Below, piece by piece: positions 18,953-29,064 of a DNA stretch of 64,000 nt. Position 1 is the first letter of the stretch. Every line of letters starts with the position of its first letter. Source of the DNA: Frateuria flava (GTDB taxonomy: Bacteria; Pseudomonadota; Gammaproteobacteria; Xanthomonadales; Rhodanobacteraceae); NCBI RefSeq assembly GCF_017837635.1, contig NZ_JAGJRS010000008.1, forward strand, positions 24,525 to 88,524. The letters are read 5' to 3'. The notes below the pieces were generated by a model, which ran no database searches, was not told the origin of the DNA, and was given only the letters and a program-made list of their open reading frames with translations. The translations under genes were made by a program, and so were the position numbers.

Positions 18953-19070
18953 GCGCCCCCATCCGCCTGTCGGCACCTTCCCCCGTGGAACGGGGGAAGG
19001 CTCGATGGGCCGCATCCCGAATCCTTCCCCCGTTCCACGGGGGAAGGTGCCCGAAGGGCGGATGGGGGCG
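18953..19070. repeat. Family A palindromic element between flgJ and flgK
   Basis: It starts GCCCCCATCCGCCTGTCGGC and ends with the complementary GGGCGGATGGGGGC. Two internal hairpins (TTCCCCCGTGGAACGGGGGAA, i.e. the CCCCCGT/ACGGGGG pair, and its mirror) give near-perfect dyad symmetry over ~118 bp. Confidence 0.85.
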
Positions 19071-19119
19071 AGCTTGCCTCGGCCCCCGCGCCCGCGCGTC
19101 ACCAAAACGGAAAACCCCC

Positions 19120-20988
19120 ATGGCTGACCTGCTTTCCACCGGCGTCTCCGGCCTGCTCGCCGCCCAGGTGGGCCTGAGCACCACCGGCCACAACGTCTCC
19201 AACGCCAACACCGACGGCTACAGCCGCCAGCAGGTGACCTTCGCCGCGCGCGCGCCGCAGGCCGAGGGGCGCTATTACGTGGGCACCGGCGTGGATACGC
19301 AGGCCGTGCAGCGCGCCTACAGCCAGTACCTCAACACCGCGCTGTGGTCGGCGTCCTCCTCCAAGGGACGCGCCGACGCCTACCAGGCGCTGACCGACCA
19401 GCTCAACAACCAGCTCTCCGGCAGCAGCAACCTGCAGTCGTCGCTGGATACCTTCTTCGGCGCGGTGCAGGACGTGGCCAATGCCCCGGCCGACGCCTCC
19501 GCGCGTGGCGTGCTGCTCGCCCGGGCCGGCGCGCTGGCCAGCACCTTCCGCGCGCTGTCCGGCCAGTTCGACAGCCTCGATGGCCAGGTGCAGCGGCAGG
19601 TGACCGACACGGTCGCCTCGATCAACAGCGACAGCGCCGCGATCGCCAAGCTCAACGAACGCATCCGCTCCTCCACCGGCGCCGAGCCATCCGACCTGCT
19701 CGACCAGCGCGACGCGCTGATCAGGAAGCTCTCGGGCGAAGTGGGCATCAGCGTGGCGACGCAGAACGACGGCACGCTCAGCGTGTTCGTCGGCAACGGC
19801 CAGGCGCTGGTGAGCGGCACGCAGTCCTACGCGTTGGGCACGGCGCCGAACACCTACGACGCGACGCGCCTGGAGATCGTCGACAAGGGCACCGGCGCGG
19901 TGCTGAGCGGACGCATCGGCGGCGGCACCCTCGGTGCGCTGCTCGACTTCCGCAGCAACGTGCTCGACCCGGCGCAGAACCAGCTCGGCCGCGCCGCGCT
20001 GGCCATGGCCGATGCGTTCAACGCGCAGCACGCGCAGGGTGTCGATCTCAACGGCCAGGTCGGCGGTGAATTCTTCACCGTGGCCGGCCCCACCGTGCAG
20101 GCGGCCAGTGGCAACGCCGGCAGCGCCACGATCTCGGCCAGCATGGCCGACCTTGGCGCGCTGGGCAGCCAGGACTACACGCTCTCCTTCGATGGCAGCG
20201 CCTGGAATCTCAAGGACGCCAGCGGCGCCGCGGTGGCCATGACCGGCACCGGCACCGCGACCGACCCATTCGTGGCCGGGGGTTTGAACTTCGTGGTCGG
20301 TGGCGGTGCAGCCAGCGCGGGCGACAGCTACCGCATCCAGCCCAGCCGCAACGCCGCCGGCAGCATGGCGGTGGCGATCACCGATCCCAACAAGATCGCG
20401 GCCGCCGTGCCGCTGCTTGGCAGCGCGGCCAGCGCCAATACCGGCAGCGGTGCGATCGGTTCGCTCACGGTCGCCGACGGTACCGACCCCAACCTGTTCA
20501 CCGCATCGAACATCGTCTTTTCCTCGCCCACCAGCTACAGCATCGACGGCGGCCCGGCGCAGACGTTCACCTCCGGCACGCCGATCGTGCACAACGGCTG
20601 GAGCCTGACCCTGGACGGCGCGCCGGCCGCCGGCGACAGCTTCGGCGTCAAGGCCAATGCCAACGCGCGCGGCGACAACGCCAACGCGCTCAAGCTCGGC
20701 GCGGTCGCCGATCTGGGCGTTCTCGATGGCGGCGCCACCAGCGTCGGACGCGCCTACGGACAACTGGTCGGCCAGGTCGGCAGCGCCGGTTCGCTGGCCG
20801 ACGATGCGGCCAAGACGCAGGGCGCCGTGTTCAACCAGGCGATGGCGGCGCAGCAGAGCGTCAGTGGCGTGAACATGGACGAGGAGGCCGCCAACCTGGT
20901 GCGCTTCCAGCAGGCCTACCAGGCATCGGCGCAGATCATCACCGCCGCCAACACCGTATTCAACGCGCTGCTCGGCGCGTTCAAGTAA
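19120..20988 (+). CDS. flgK: Hook-filament junction protein 1 FlgK
   Basis: 622 residues. The ATG at 19120 gives the standard start ADLLSTGVSGLLAAQVGLST followed by TTGHNVSNANTDGYSRQQV. The C-terminal helix is VNMDEEAANLVRFQQAYQAS with ITAANTVFNALL. FlgK is the first junction layer between hook and filament and is escorted by FlgN. The middle is a long variable, Gly/Ala/Ser-rich domain. In-frame codons upstream of the start lie in the repeat and are not counted. Confidence 0.96.
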   Translation: MADLLSTGVSGLLAAQVGLSTTGHNVSNANTDGYSRQQVTFAARAPQAEGRYYVGTGVDTQAVQRAYSQYLNTALWSASSSKGRADAYQALTDQLNNQLSGSSNLQSSLDTFFGAVQDVANAPADASARGVLLARAGALASTFRALSGQFDSLDGQVQRQVTDTVASINSDSAAIAKLNERIRSSTGAEPSDLLDQRDALIRKLSGEVGISVATQNDGTLSVFVGNGQALVSGTQSYALGTAPNTYDATRLEIVDKGTGAVLSGRIGGGTLGALLDFRSNVLDPAQNQLGRAALAMADAFNAQHAQGVDLNGQVGGEFFTVAGPTVQAASGNAGSATISASMADLGALGSQDYTLSFDGSAWNLKDASGAAVAMTGTGTATDPFVAGGLNFVVGGGAASAGDSYRIQPSRNAAGSMAVAITDPNKIAAAVPLLGSAASANTGSGAIGSLTVADGTDPNLFTASNIVFSSPTSYSIDGGPAQTFTSGTPIVHNGWSLTLDGAPAAGDSFGVKANANARGDNANALKLGAVADLGVLDGGATSVGRAYGQLVGQVGSAGSLADDAAKTQGAVFNQAMAAQQSVSGVNMDEEAANLVRFQQAYQASAQIITAANTVFNALLGAFK

Positions 20989-21002
20989 AGGATCGCCAAG
21001 CC

Positions 21003-22196
21003 ATGCGCGTCTCCACCCACTGGATGCAGCAGCAGTCGGTCAACACGATGATGGACCGGCAGGGCGACCTGTCCGGCATCCAGACCCAGATGGGCACCGG
21101 CAAGCGCATCAACCAGCCCTCCGACGATCCCGTAGGCGCTGCGCGCGCGGTCGAGCTGACCCACCTGGGCGCCGACACCGCGCAGTACCAGCGCAACATC
21201 ACTTCAGCCAATGCGCGACTGGGGCTGGAAGACCAGGTGCTCGGCTCGGTCAACAACGTGCTCGGTCGCGTGCGCACGCTGCTGCTGCAGGGTATGAACG
21301 CCACGCAGACCGACGAGTCGCGCAGCGACATGGCGGCCGAGATGGTGCAGTTGCGTGGCCAGCTGCTGGGCATCGCCAACAGCAAGGATTCGCAGGGCGA
21401 TTACATCTTTGCCGGCAACCGCACCGGCGCACAGCCATTCATGTCGCAGGGCGGTGGCGTGAGCTACGTCGGCGACGAGGGTCAGCGCATGGTGGCCGCG
21501 GGCCCCGGCCTGCAGGTGGCCACCGGCGACCCCGGCAGCGGCATCTTCATGAACGTCGCTACCGGCAACGGCACGTTCGCTGTCGCAGCCGGCGCCGGCA
21601 ACAGCGGCACCGCCGTGGCAGGGGCGAGCAGTGTCGTCGACGCTGACGCGTGGGATGGCGCCAGCTACCAGGTCACCTTCACCGCCGCGGACACGTTTGA
21701 AGTACGCGATGGCGGCGGCGCACTGGTCACCAGCGGAAGCTATGACGCCGGCAAGGGCGGCACCGTTGCCTTCCGCGGCGTGCAGGTGGCGTTCTCCGGC
21801 ACGCCGGCGGCAGGCGACAGCTTCAGCGTGGCGCCCTCGTCCAACCAGAGCATGTTCGACACGCTGGACGGCATCATCGCCACGCTGACCAAGCCCGGCA
21901 GCGGCGGCGCAGACATGCAGAACGCGCTCAACGGCCAGCTGGCCAATCTCGACCAGGCGGTCGGTTCGGTCATCGAGGCGCGCGCTGCCGTAGGCGGGCG
22001 CATGAACGCGCTCGACCAGCAGGCCTCGCTCAACGACGACCTGACCCTGCAGTACAAGAGCGCGCTGTCCAACGTGCAGGATCTGGATTACTACGATGCG
22101 GTGAGCAAGCTGAGCCTGCAGAGCTCCGCATTGCAGGCGGCGCAGCTGACCTTCAGCAAGCTGCAGAACATGTCGTTGTTCGACTACATCAAATAG
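21003..22196 (+). CDS. flgL: Hook-filament junction protein 3 FlgL
   Basis: 397 residues. The N-terminus has the flagellin-like helix, with IQTQMGTGKRINQPSDDPVG being the hallmark FlgL motif, and the C-terminus ends SALQAAQLTFSKLQNMSLFD with YIK. FlgL is the second junction layer and FlgN cargo. AAGGA precedes the ATG 14 bp after flgK, so the two are one transcript. A T-tract terminator-like element follows. Confidence 0.96.
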   Translation: MRVSTHWMQQQSVNTMMDRQGDLSGIQTQMGTGKRINQPSDDPVGAARAVELTHLGADTAQYQRNITSANARLGLEDQVLGSVNNVLGRVRTLLLQGMNATQTDESRSDMAAEMVQLRGQLLGIANSKDSQGDYIFAGNRTGAQPFMSQGGGVSYVGDEGQRMVAAGPGLQVATGDPGSGIFMNVATGNGTFAVAAGAGNSGTAVAGASSVVDADAWDGASYQVTFTAADTFEVRDGGGALVTSGSYDAGKGGTVAFRGVQVAFSGTPAAGDSFSVAPSSNQSMFDTLDGIIATLTKPGSGGADMQNALNGQLANLDQAVGSVIEARAAVGGRMNALDQQASLNDDLTLQYKSALSNVQDLDYYDAVSKLSLQSSALQAAQLTFSKLQNMSLFDYIK

Positions 22197-22210
22197 CGCA
22201 CGACTCTCCA

Positions 22211-22286
22211 GTAGCCCGCTTGCGGGCGACGTCTTTTTTTTTGCGAGATCAAGGCAGAAGCATCGCCCGCAAGCGGGCTCCCGCAA
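22211..22286. repeat. Family C repeat pair with T-tract; likely flgL terminator
   Basis: CCCGCTTGCGGG plus CGACG is followed by a run of nine T, a plausible intrinsic terminator for flgKL (22214-22242). A second, inverted copy lies at 22262-22286 (ATCGCCCGCAAGCGGGCTCC). Confidence 0.7.
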
Positions 22287-22346
22287 AAGGTTGGACCTCG
22301 TTTCGCGCGCGATTCGACAAAACATCGAAAAAAGCAGTTGACCCAC

Positions 22347-22373
22347 TCAAGTTTCCATGATTGACGTCGAAAA
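22347..22373 (+). promoter_or_regulatory. Sigma-28 promoter of fliC
   Basis: TCAAGTTT (22347-22354), an 11-nt spacer, GTCGAAAA (22366-22373). The first transcribed base would leave a leader of about 80 nt before fliC. Confidence 0.8.
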
Positions 22374-22462
22374 AGGTCCTGAGGCGGCGGTGTTCCCCAC
22401 GGAATCCCCGCTGGCTACCACCGCCGGCCACCGGCACTAAGACCCTATTCGGAGAAATTCCC

Positions 22463-23872
22463 ATGGTCATGAGCGTCAACACCAACATCAGCTCGCTGAA
22501 CGCCCAGAACAACCTGGCGAAGTCGCAGAGCAAACTCGCCACCGCGATCGAGCGCCTGTCCTCGGGCATGCGCATCAACAGCGCGAAGGACGATGCCGCC
22601 GGCCTCGCCATCTCGACGCGCTTCACCACCCAGATCAACGGCCTGAACCAGGCCGTCAGCAACGCCAACGACGGCATCTCCCTGGCGCAGACCACCGAGT
22701 CGGCGCTGAACGAGGTGACCAACAACATGCAGCGCATCCGCCAGCTGGCGGTGCAGTCGGCCAACGCCACCAACTCCGATTCCGACCGCCAGGCGCTCAA
22801 CGCCGAGGTCGAACAGCGCTTGGCCGAGATCACCCGTATCGCCACGCAGACCACCTTCAACGGTCGTCACGTGCTGGACGGCAGCTTCGGCAAGGCCGCC
22901 TTCCAGGTCGGCGCCAACGTCGGCGAGACGATCTCGGTCAACCTGAGTCAGGGCGTCAAGACCAGCCAGGTCGGCCAGATCGCCACGGCCAGCTCCAGCG
23001 CCTTCTCCACGGGCCTGAAGATCGACGGCGACCTGACCGTGCAGATCGGCAGCGGCAGCACGGTCAACGTCGCCAAGGGCACCTACACGTCCGTGGACGA
23101 CCTGGCCAAGGCGATCAACACCGCGGCCAGCAAGGCCGGTGCCACCGGTGACGTGGCCACCGTTGCCGCCTCCGGCGAGCTGACGATCACCAACCCCTCG
23201 GCCACCGACGCGGTGACCTTCGCTGGCCAGGTGGCGACCGATCTGGGCATCCCGACCGTGGCCGGTGGCGGCGCCGCTGCCGACAGTACGGGTGCTGCCG
23301 ACGCCGTCGGCGACATCATCCTGGGTTCGGGCGACCTGACCCTGAAGGTCGGCGACGGCGCAGCCGTGGCCATCGGCGCCGGCACCTATCACGGCGTGCA
23401 GGAACTGGCCGATGCGATCAACGCCAAGGGCATCAACGGCCTGCACGCCTCGGTGGACGAGAACAACAAGCTGCAGCTGGCGGCGCAGGACACCCTGGTC
23501 GTCGGTGGCACCGATGCCACCAAGGCCGGCCTGACGGCGGGCACCAACGTGCTCGACGGCGCGCTGAGCGACGTCAACATCAAGACGGTCTCCGGTGCGA
23601 ACGACACCATCGACCGCATCGACGCGGCGCTGGCCTCGATCAGCTCCATGCGCAGCGACCTCGGCGCGGTGCAGAACCGCTTTACCTCCACCATCGCCAA
23701 CCTGCAGACCATCTCGCAGAACCTGTCTGCCTCGCGCAGCCAGATCCAGGATGCGGACTTCGCGGCCGAGACGGCCAACATGTCCAGCGCGAACATCCTG
23801 CAGCAGGCCGGTGTCTCGGTGCTGGCCCAGGCCAACTCCACCACGCAGAGCGTGCTCAAGCTCCTGCAGTAA
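22463..23872 (+). CDS. fliC: Flagellin
   Basis: 469 residues; ATG 22463 follows GGAGA with 7 nt spacing. The conserved D0/D1 N-terminus ([40 protein letters not shown]) and C-terminus ([20 protein letters not shown], then [20 protein letters not shown] and SVLKLLQ) are complete. The middle (~190-390) is the variable surface domain, rich in Ala, Gly and Thr. It is the only flagellin in the window and sits behind a sigma-28 promoter. A 12-bp perfect hairpin follows the stop. Confidence 0.98.
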   Translation: MVMSVNTNISSLNAQNNLAKSQSKLATAIERLSSGMRINSAKDDAAGLAISTRFTTQINGLNQAVSNANDGISLAQTTESALNEVTNNMQRIRQLAVQSANATNSDSDRQALNAEVEQRLAEITRIATQTTFNGRHVLDGSFGKAAFQVGANVGETISVNLSQGVKTSQVGQIATASSSAFSTGLKIDGDLTVQIGSGSTVNVAKGTYTSVDDLAKAINTAASKAGATGDVATVAASGELTITNPSATDAVTFAGQVATDLGIPTVAGGGAAADSTGAADAVGDIILGSGDLTLKVGDGAAVAIGAGTYHGVQELADAINAKGINGLHASVDENNKLQLAAQDTLVVGGTDATKAGLTAGTNVLDGALSDVNIKTVSGANDTIDRIDAALASISSMRSDLGAVQNRFTSTIANLQTISQNLSASRSQIQDADFAAETANMSSANILQQAGVSVLAQANSTTQSVLKLLQ

Positions 23873-23885
23873 CCGTTGCAGACCG

Positions 23886-23913
23886 GAGGCGGCCGCGGCA
23901 ACGCGGCCGCCTC
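23886..23913 (+). terminator. Hairpin after fliC (attenuator or mRNA stabiliser)
   Basis: A perfect 12-bp GC stem (23886-23897 with 23902-23913, loop GCAA) precedes only a weak T content (TCCCTT). It probably reduces read-through into fliD or protects fliC mRNA rather than fully terminating. Confidence 0.55.
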
Positions 23914-23936
23914 TCCCTTGAAAGGAACCCAGGCCC

Positions 23937-25343
23937 ATGGCAGTCACCGTAAGCTCAACCTCCCCCACGACGGGTTTGCTGACTTCCATGGGCGTGGGCT
24001 CCGGCATCGACGTCGAAAAGCTCGTCACGACCCTGGTCAACGCCAAGAAGAAGCCGCAGCAGGACCAGATCACCAACCAGGCGACCGCCACCAACACCGA
24101 ACTCTCCGCGCTGGGGCAGGTCAGCTCAGCGCTGTCCGCGCTGCAATCGGCCCTGGCGCCCCTGAAGGACGGCAGCGCCTTCAACGCACGCTCGATCAGC
24201 AGCTCGGACAGCACCATCGTCTCGGCGGGCAGCGCCGCCGGCACCGCCGCCGCGGTCAGCGGCAGCTACAAGATCGATGTCACCAAGCTCGCCAGCGGGC
24301 TGAAGGCCAATTCCGGTGCCTTTGCCAACGCCAATACGGCCGTGGGTACCGGGACGCTCACGCTGGCGGTGGGCGGCCAGTCGATGAGCCTGTCCCTGGA
24401 CGACAGCAACAATTCGCTTGCGGCCATCCGCGATGCGATCAACAAGTCGCCGGACAACCCCGGCATCGCTGCAACCATCGTCACCGGCGACGATGGCTCC
24501 CACCTGGTGCTCAGCAGCACGCGCACCGGCGCGTCCAACGGCTTCACGGTAAGCAGCAGCGGTGGCGACGGCGGGCTGGCCGCGCTCAACTACGATCCTG
24601 CCGCCTCCAGCGGCAATGCGCTCAGCGTGATAAGTGCGGCCCAGGACGCCCAATACAGCATCGACGGACTGCCCGCCCACAGCGCGAGCAACACCGTGGA
24701 CGGCGCCATCGACGGGCTGACGCTGGCTCTTGCCAAGGAAGGGACCAGTACCGTCACGGTCGCCAACGATGGCTCGAAAGCCACCTCGGCGCTGAGCAAC
24801 CTGGTCAACACCTACAACAGCTTCGTCGGCATCTACCAGGCGCTGACCCGTTACGACACCACCAGCGGCAGCGCCGGTGCGATGATCGGTGACGCCACGC
24901 TCAACGGCATCAGCGCCAAGCTTGCGCGCGTCGTCAGTGGTGCCGCCAATGGCGCGACGCTTGCTTCCATCGGCATCTCGCTGCAAGTGGACGGGACGCT
25001 CAAGCTCGACAGCGACAAGCTTGGCACGGCCCTGTCCGACGGCGGCGCCAAGGTCGCCAACCTGTTCGGTGGGGACGGCGGCTTCAGCGCGCTTCTTTCC
25101 GGCCAACTGGACCAGTGGATGGGCGACTCGGGCGTGATTGCCGGCCGCACCAAGGACCTGAGCGCCAAGCTCAAGGACCTCGGCGACCAGCAGAAGGTGC
25201 TCGACAGCCGCATGGCCGATCTCACCGCGCGCTACCAGGCCCAGTTCACCGCGCTGGATACGCTGATGAGCAAGCTCAACAGCACCAGCAGCTACCTCAC
25301 CCAGCAATTCGACGCGCTCACCGCGGCGGCAAAGAACAAGTAA
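23937..25343 (+). CDS. fliD: Flagellar filament capping protein FliD
   Basis: 468 residues. The N-terminal domain MGVGSGIDVEKLVTTLVNAK and the C-terminal domain (QQKVLDSRMADLTARYQAQF, TALDTLMSKLNSTSSYLTQQ) are typical of the hook-associated protein 2 family, with coiled-coil ends that sit in the filament top. FliD caps the filament and folds incoming flagellin. An AAAGGA site precedes the ATG. It is followed 15 bp later by fliS. Confidence 0.95.
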   Translation: MAVTVSSTSPTTGLLTSMGVGSGIDVEKLVTTLVNAKKKPQQDQITNQATATNTELSALGQVSSALSALQSALAPLKDGSAFNARSISSSDSTIVSAGSAAGTAAAVSGSYKIDVTKLASGLKANSGAFANANTAVGTGTLTLAVGGQSMSLSLDDSNNSLAAIRDAINKSPDNPGIAATIVTGDDGSHLVLSSTRTGASNGFTVSSSGGDGGLAALNYDPAASSGNALSVISAAQDAQYSIDGLPAHSASNTVDGAIDGLTLALAKEGTSTVTVANDGSKATSALSNLVNTYNSFVGIYQALTRYDTTSGSAGAMIGDATLNGISAKLARVVSGAANGATLASIGISLQVDGTLKLDSDKLGTALSDGGAKVANLFGGDGGFSALLSGQLDQWMGDSGVIAGRTKDLSAKLKDLGDQQKVLDSRMADLTARYQAQFTALDTLMSKLNSTSSYLTQQFDALTAAAKNK

Positions 25344-25358
25344 GCGAGGAAAACCATC

Positions 25359-25769
25359 ATGGCATTCGGATATGGCGCCGGCGCTTATCAGCAGATCCGC
25401 TCGCACGGCGGCGTGGAGTCGGCCGACCCGCACGGCCTGATCACGCTGCTGATGGACGGCGCGCTCGAGCGCCTGGTCACCGCACGCGGCCACATGCAAC
25501 GCGCCGAGATCGGCCCCAAGGGCGAACTCATCGGCCGCTGCATCGAGATCATCGGCGGCCTGCGCGATGCGCTCAACCACGAGGTCGACACGCCGCTGGT
25601 CGGCCAGCTCGACCAGCTCTACGACTACATGAGCCGCCGCCTGCTGCACGCGAACCTGCGCAACGACGTCGGCGCACTCGACGAGGTCAGCACCCTGTTG
25701 CAGAAGGTGCGCAACAGCTGGGTGCAGGTGCCGCTGGAAGCCCGTCGTCCCGCCGGCGCCGCCGCGTGA
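25359..25769 (+). CDS. fliS: Flagellin export chaperone FliS
   Basis: 136 residues. AYQQIRSHGGVESADPHGLI, LLMDGALERLVTARGHM, the GELIGRCIEIIGGLRDALNH segment and YDYMSRRLLHANLRND are classic FliS. It binds the flagellin C-terminus and prevents premature polymerisation in the cytoplasm. The stop overlaps the GTG of the next small gene, implying coupling. Confidence 0.95.
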   Translation: MAFGYGAGAYQQIRSHGGVESADPHGLITLLMDGALERLVTARGHMQRAEIGPKGELIGRCIEIIGGLRDALNHEVDTPLVGQLDQLYDYMSRRLLHANLRNDVGALDEVSTLLQKVRNSWVQVPLEARRPAGAAA

Positions 25770-26050
25770 ACGACGCATTGCCGCTCGCCCTGGCGATGAC
25801 GCTAACCCGCGCCATGCTCGACGCGGCCCGCGTCGGCGACTGGGAACAACTGGTCGCACTGGAGGCCGAACGCCATCCGTTGGTCATGCGGCCGGTGGCA
25901 CAGGACGAGGACAGCGTGCGCCAGCTGGGCGAACTGCTTGCGCTGGACCGGGAACTGAACGCGCTGGTCGCGCAGGCGCGCGACCAGGCCGGGTCGCAAT
26001 GGCAGGCCGGACAGGATCGCGCCCGCGCGATCGCCGCCTACGGCGGCTGA
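25766..26050 (+). CDS. FliT-like small helical protein, probable flagellar chaperone
   Basis: 94 residues from GTG 25766, overlapping the fliS stop (GTGA). The product is soluble and all-helical: DAARVGDWEQLVALEAERHP near residue 20 and LLALDRELNALVAQARDQAG near residue 60. A protein of this size with W-x-x-L-v-x-L-E-x-x-R directly after fliS is the usual position and look of FliT, the FliD chaperone, but sequence is too short and divergent for certainty. The repeat array after it probably ends the fliD-fliS transcript. Confidence 0.65.
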   Translation: MNDALPLALAMTLTRAMLDAARVGDWEQLVALEAERHPLVMRPVAQDEDSVRQLGELLALDRELNALVAQARDQAGSQWQAGQDRARAIAAYGG

Positions 26051-26108
26051 CGCCCTGCACCTTCGTGCCGCGGCCATGGGCCAAGGCGTGCGGAAGTGGC
26101 ATCAGATG

Positions 26109-26324
26109 GCCCTTGCTCCCTCTCCCCTCCGGGGAGAGGGCTGGGGTGAGGGGCCAGGGCTTGCGGGAAGTTGTGTACAGGCCCTTGCGCCCTCTCCCCT
26201 CCGGGGAGACGGCTGGGGTGAGGGGCCAAGGCTTGCGGGAAGTTGTGTACAGGCCCTTGCTCCCTCTCCCCTCCGGGGAGAGGGCTGGGGTGAGGGGCCA
26301 AGGCTTGCGGGAAGTTGTGTACGA
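26109..26324. repeat. Three tandem 72-bp units carrying family B repeats
   Basis: Units begin at 26109, 26181 and 26253. Each holds CCCTCTCCCCTCCGGGGAGA, GGCTGGGGTGAGGGGCCA and a constant tail CTTGCGGGAAGTTGTGTAC. Copies differ at only a few bases. Confidence 0.9.
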
Positions 26325-26389
26325 GCCAGATCAGGTCTAGCTGTCGGGACGAAAATCAGGTGGGCTCGACAGAAGCTCCCCCGCGAGCC

Positions 26390-26432
26390 CCGGCCCCTCA
26401 CCCCAACCCTCTCCCCGGAGGGGAGAGGGGGC
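26390..26432. repeat. Inverted family B copy
   Basis: CCGGCCCCTCACCCCAACCC followed by TCTCCCCGGAGGGGAGAGGG is the reverse complement of the units 26109-26324 and faces them across ~65 bp. No gene lies in 26051-26530. Confidence 0.8.
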
Positions 26433-26476
26433 AATCGTCGTCCTTGCGGACGGCTGTCATTTAATAAGAGCGGGGC

Positions 26477-26492
26477 CGGCCCGCCGCTTGCA
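26477..26492 (+). promoter_or_regulatory. Sigma-54 promoter of the PilZ-domain gene
   Basis: CGGCCCGCCGCTTGCA has GG and GC 10 nt apart and an intact TTGCA -12 element, 38 bp before the start codon. Confidence 0.75.
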
Positions 26493-26530
26493 TACTCACC
26501 CCCGATGAACCCCGCCGTCGGAGAAACGAC

Positions 26531-27085
26531 ATGACCGCCAGCGCCTGGAACGAGTTCGAGCAGCGCCTTGCCTGCGAGGACAGCTGGCATGCCGACAGCC
26601 AGGCGCTTGCCTGGCCGCTCCCCGAAGGGCTCGCCCAGCGGCTGGCGGAGCGAAACGCCGCCGCGCTCGCTTCGGTGGCCGCGCTGGAAGAACGCCGCGC
26701 CGAAAGCGCCGACGACGACAATCCGGTGATGCAGGAACTGTCGAGGCTGGACGCCAAACTCAACGCGCTGATCGACATGATCAACCGCATGGCCACGCCC
26801 GCCGACGCGCTGCCGCCGCGCCAGGCGTTGCGCTTCAACGCCATTGGCGCCGTATTGCCGGCGGCGCTGGTTCCCGCCGGCGAGGGGCTGCTGTTGCGCC
26901 TGCGTTTCGACGCCTGTCCGGGCATGCCGCTGGAGCTGCCCGCGCAGGTGGCGCGTCGGTTCGACGACGGCAGCGTCTTCGTCGCCTTTCACGCGCTCGG
27001 CGATGGCGTCGCAGCGTCACTCGAACGGTTCGTGTTTCGTCACCACCGACGCAAAGTGGCAGGTGCGCGTCAGGCCGGGATCTGA
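26531..27085 (+). CDS. Coiled-coil PilZ-like protein of the flagellar cluster
   Basis: 184 residues, soluble. A helical N-terminal region ends in a heptad-rich helix (VMQELSRLDAKLNALIDMIN, residues ~66-85), followed by a beta-rich domain from ~100 (LRFNAIGAVL, GLLLRLRFD, ELPAQVARRF, VFVAFHALG). This fits the atypical PilZ proteins of xanthomonads that assemble through a parallel coiled coil. The canonical c-di-GMP motifs RxxxR and (D/N)xSxxG are not visible, so ligand binding is doubtful. Its place between the fliS block and fleQ, behind a sigma-54 promoter, supports a flagellar role. Confidence 0.7.
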   Translation: MTASAWNEFEQRLACEDSWHADSQALAWPLPEGLAQRLAERNAAALASVAALEERRAESADDDNPVMQELSRLDAKLNALIDMINRMATPADALPPRQALRFNAIGAVLPAALVPAGEGLLLRLRFDACPGMPLELPAQVARRFDDGSVFVAFHALGDGVAASLERFVFRHHRRKVAGARQAGI

Positions 27086-27341
27086 CCGGCCGCCGTCGCA
27101 GCGTGAGCGCTGCACGGCCAACACGTGAAGCACTTCACAGAATCACCACATCCCGCGTCGTCCGTTTGACGGCCGCCCGGGGTGACGGTGTCGTGCTGTG
27201 TCACTCCGCCGACGGATGCCTGGCGCCGGCAAACCGTCGCCGATGCTCGGTTCCCGCGTAACGCCATGTCGACACAATCTTCACATGTGACGCATTAGGG
27301 CCACTCGCCCGTCCGCGGACAGGCGCAACAGCCGCGAACGC

Positions 27342-27357
27342 TGGCCTTCTTCTTGCT
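27342..27357 (+). promoter_or_regulatory. Sigma-54-type promoter upstream of fleQ
   Basis: TGGCCTTCTTCTTGCT has GG and GC exactly 10 nt apart and an intact TTGCT -12. It is 107 bp before fleQ. I see no other feature in the 378-bp gap 27086-27463. Confidence 0.7.
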
Positions 27358-27463
27358 CCCTCCCTCGCGTGACCGGTGACGGAAAGCCGGCAGTCCAAGA
27401 AGTACGAACACTGCAGGACAGCCGGCGGTTCGTCGTTCAGCGCGTCAAGCGGAGGCATACACA

Positions 27464-28891
<1,428 letters not shown>

Positions 28892-28900
28892 TTCCGGCGC

Positions 28901-29000
28901 CAATGGTCAATGGTCAATGGGGAATCGTTGGCGCGCTCAAGCGGCCATGCGCGCCGAGGAACGCTTCTGCGATTGACCATTGGCCATTGACCATTCCCGG
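28901..29000. repeat. Family D inverted repeat (AATGGTCAATGG / CCATTGACCATT)
   Basis: CAATGGTCAATGGTCAATGG and GGGAATCG on the left are mirrored by CGATTGACCATTGGCCATTG and ACCATTCCC on the right. It fills the gap between the fleQ stop and the fliE promoter. Confidence 0.8.
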
Positions 29001-29008
29001 CCCCTCAC

Positions 29009-29024
29009 TGGCACACCTCGTGCA
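29009..29024 (+). promoter_or_regulatory. Sigma-54 promoter of the fliEFGHIJ operon
   Basis: TGGCACACCTCGTGCA has GG and GC 10 nt apart with a perfect TGGCAC -24 element, 41 bp before fliE. Confidence 0.85.
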
Positions 29025-29064
29025 ACCCCTCCCCTGAAAACCCGCCACGCGCCGGAAACCCGAC

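Noticed and set aside
26076..26534. Repetitive protein from the 72-bp tandem units
   Set aside because: 72 is divisible by three so frames stay open by chance; no ribosome site or conserved product, and both strands read open.
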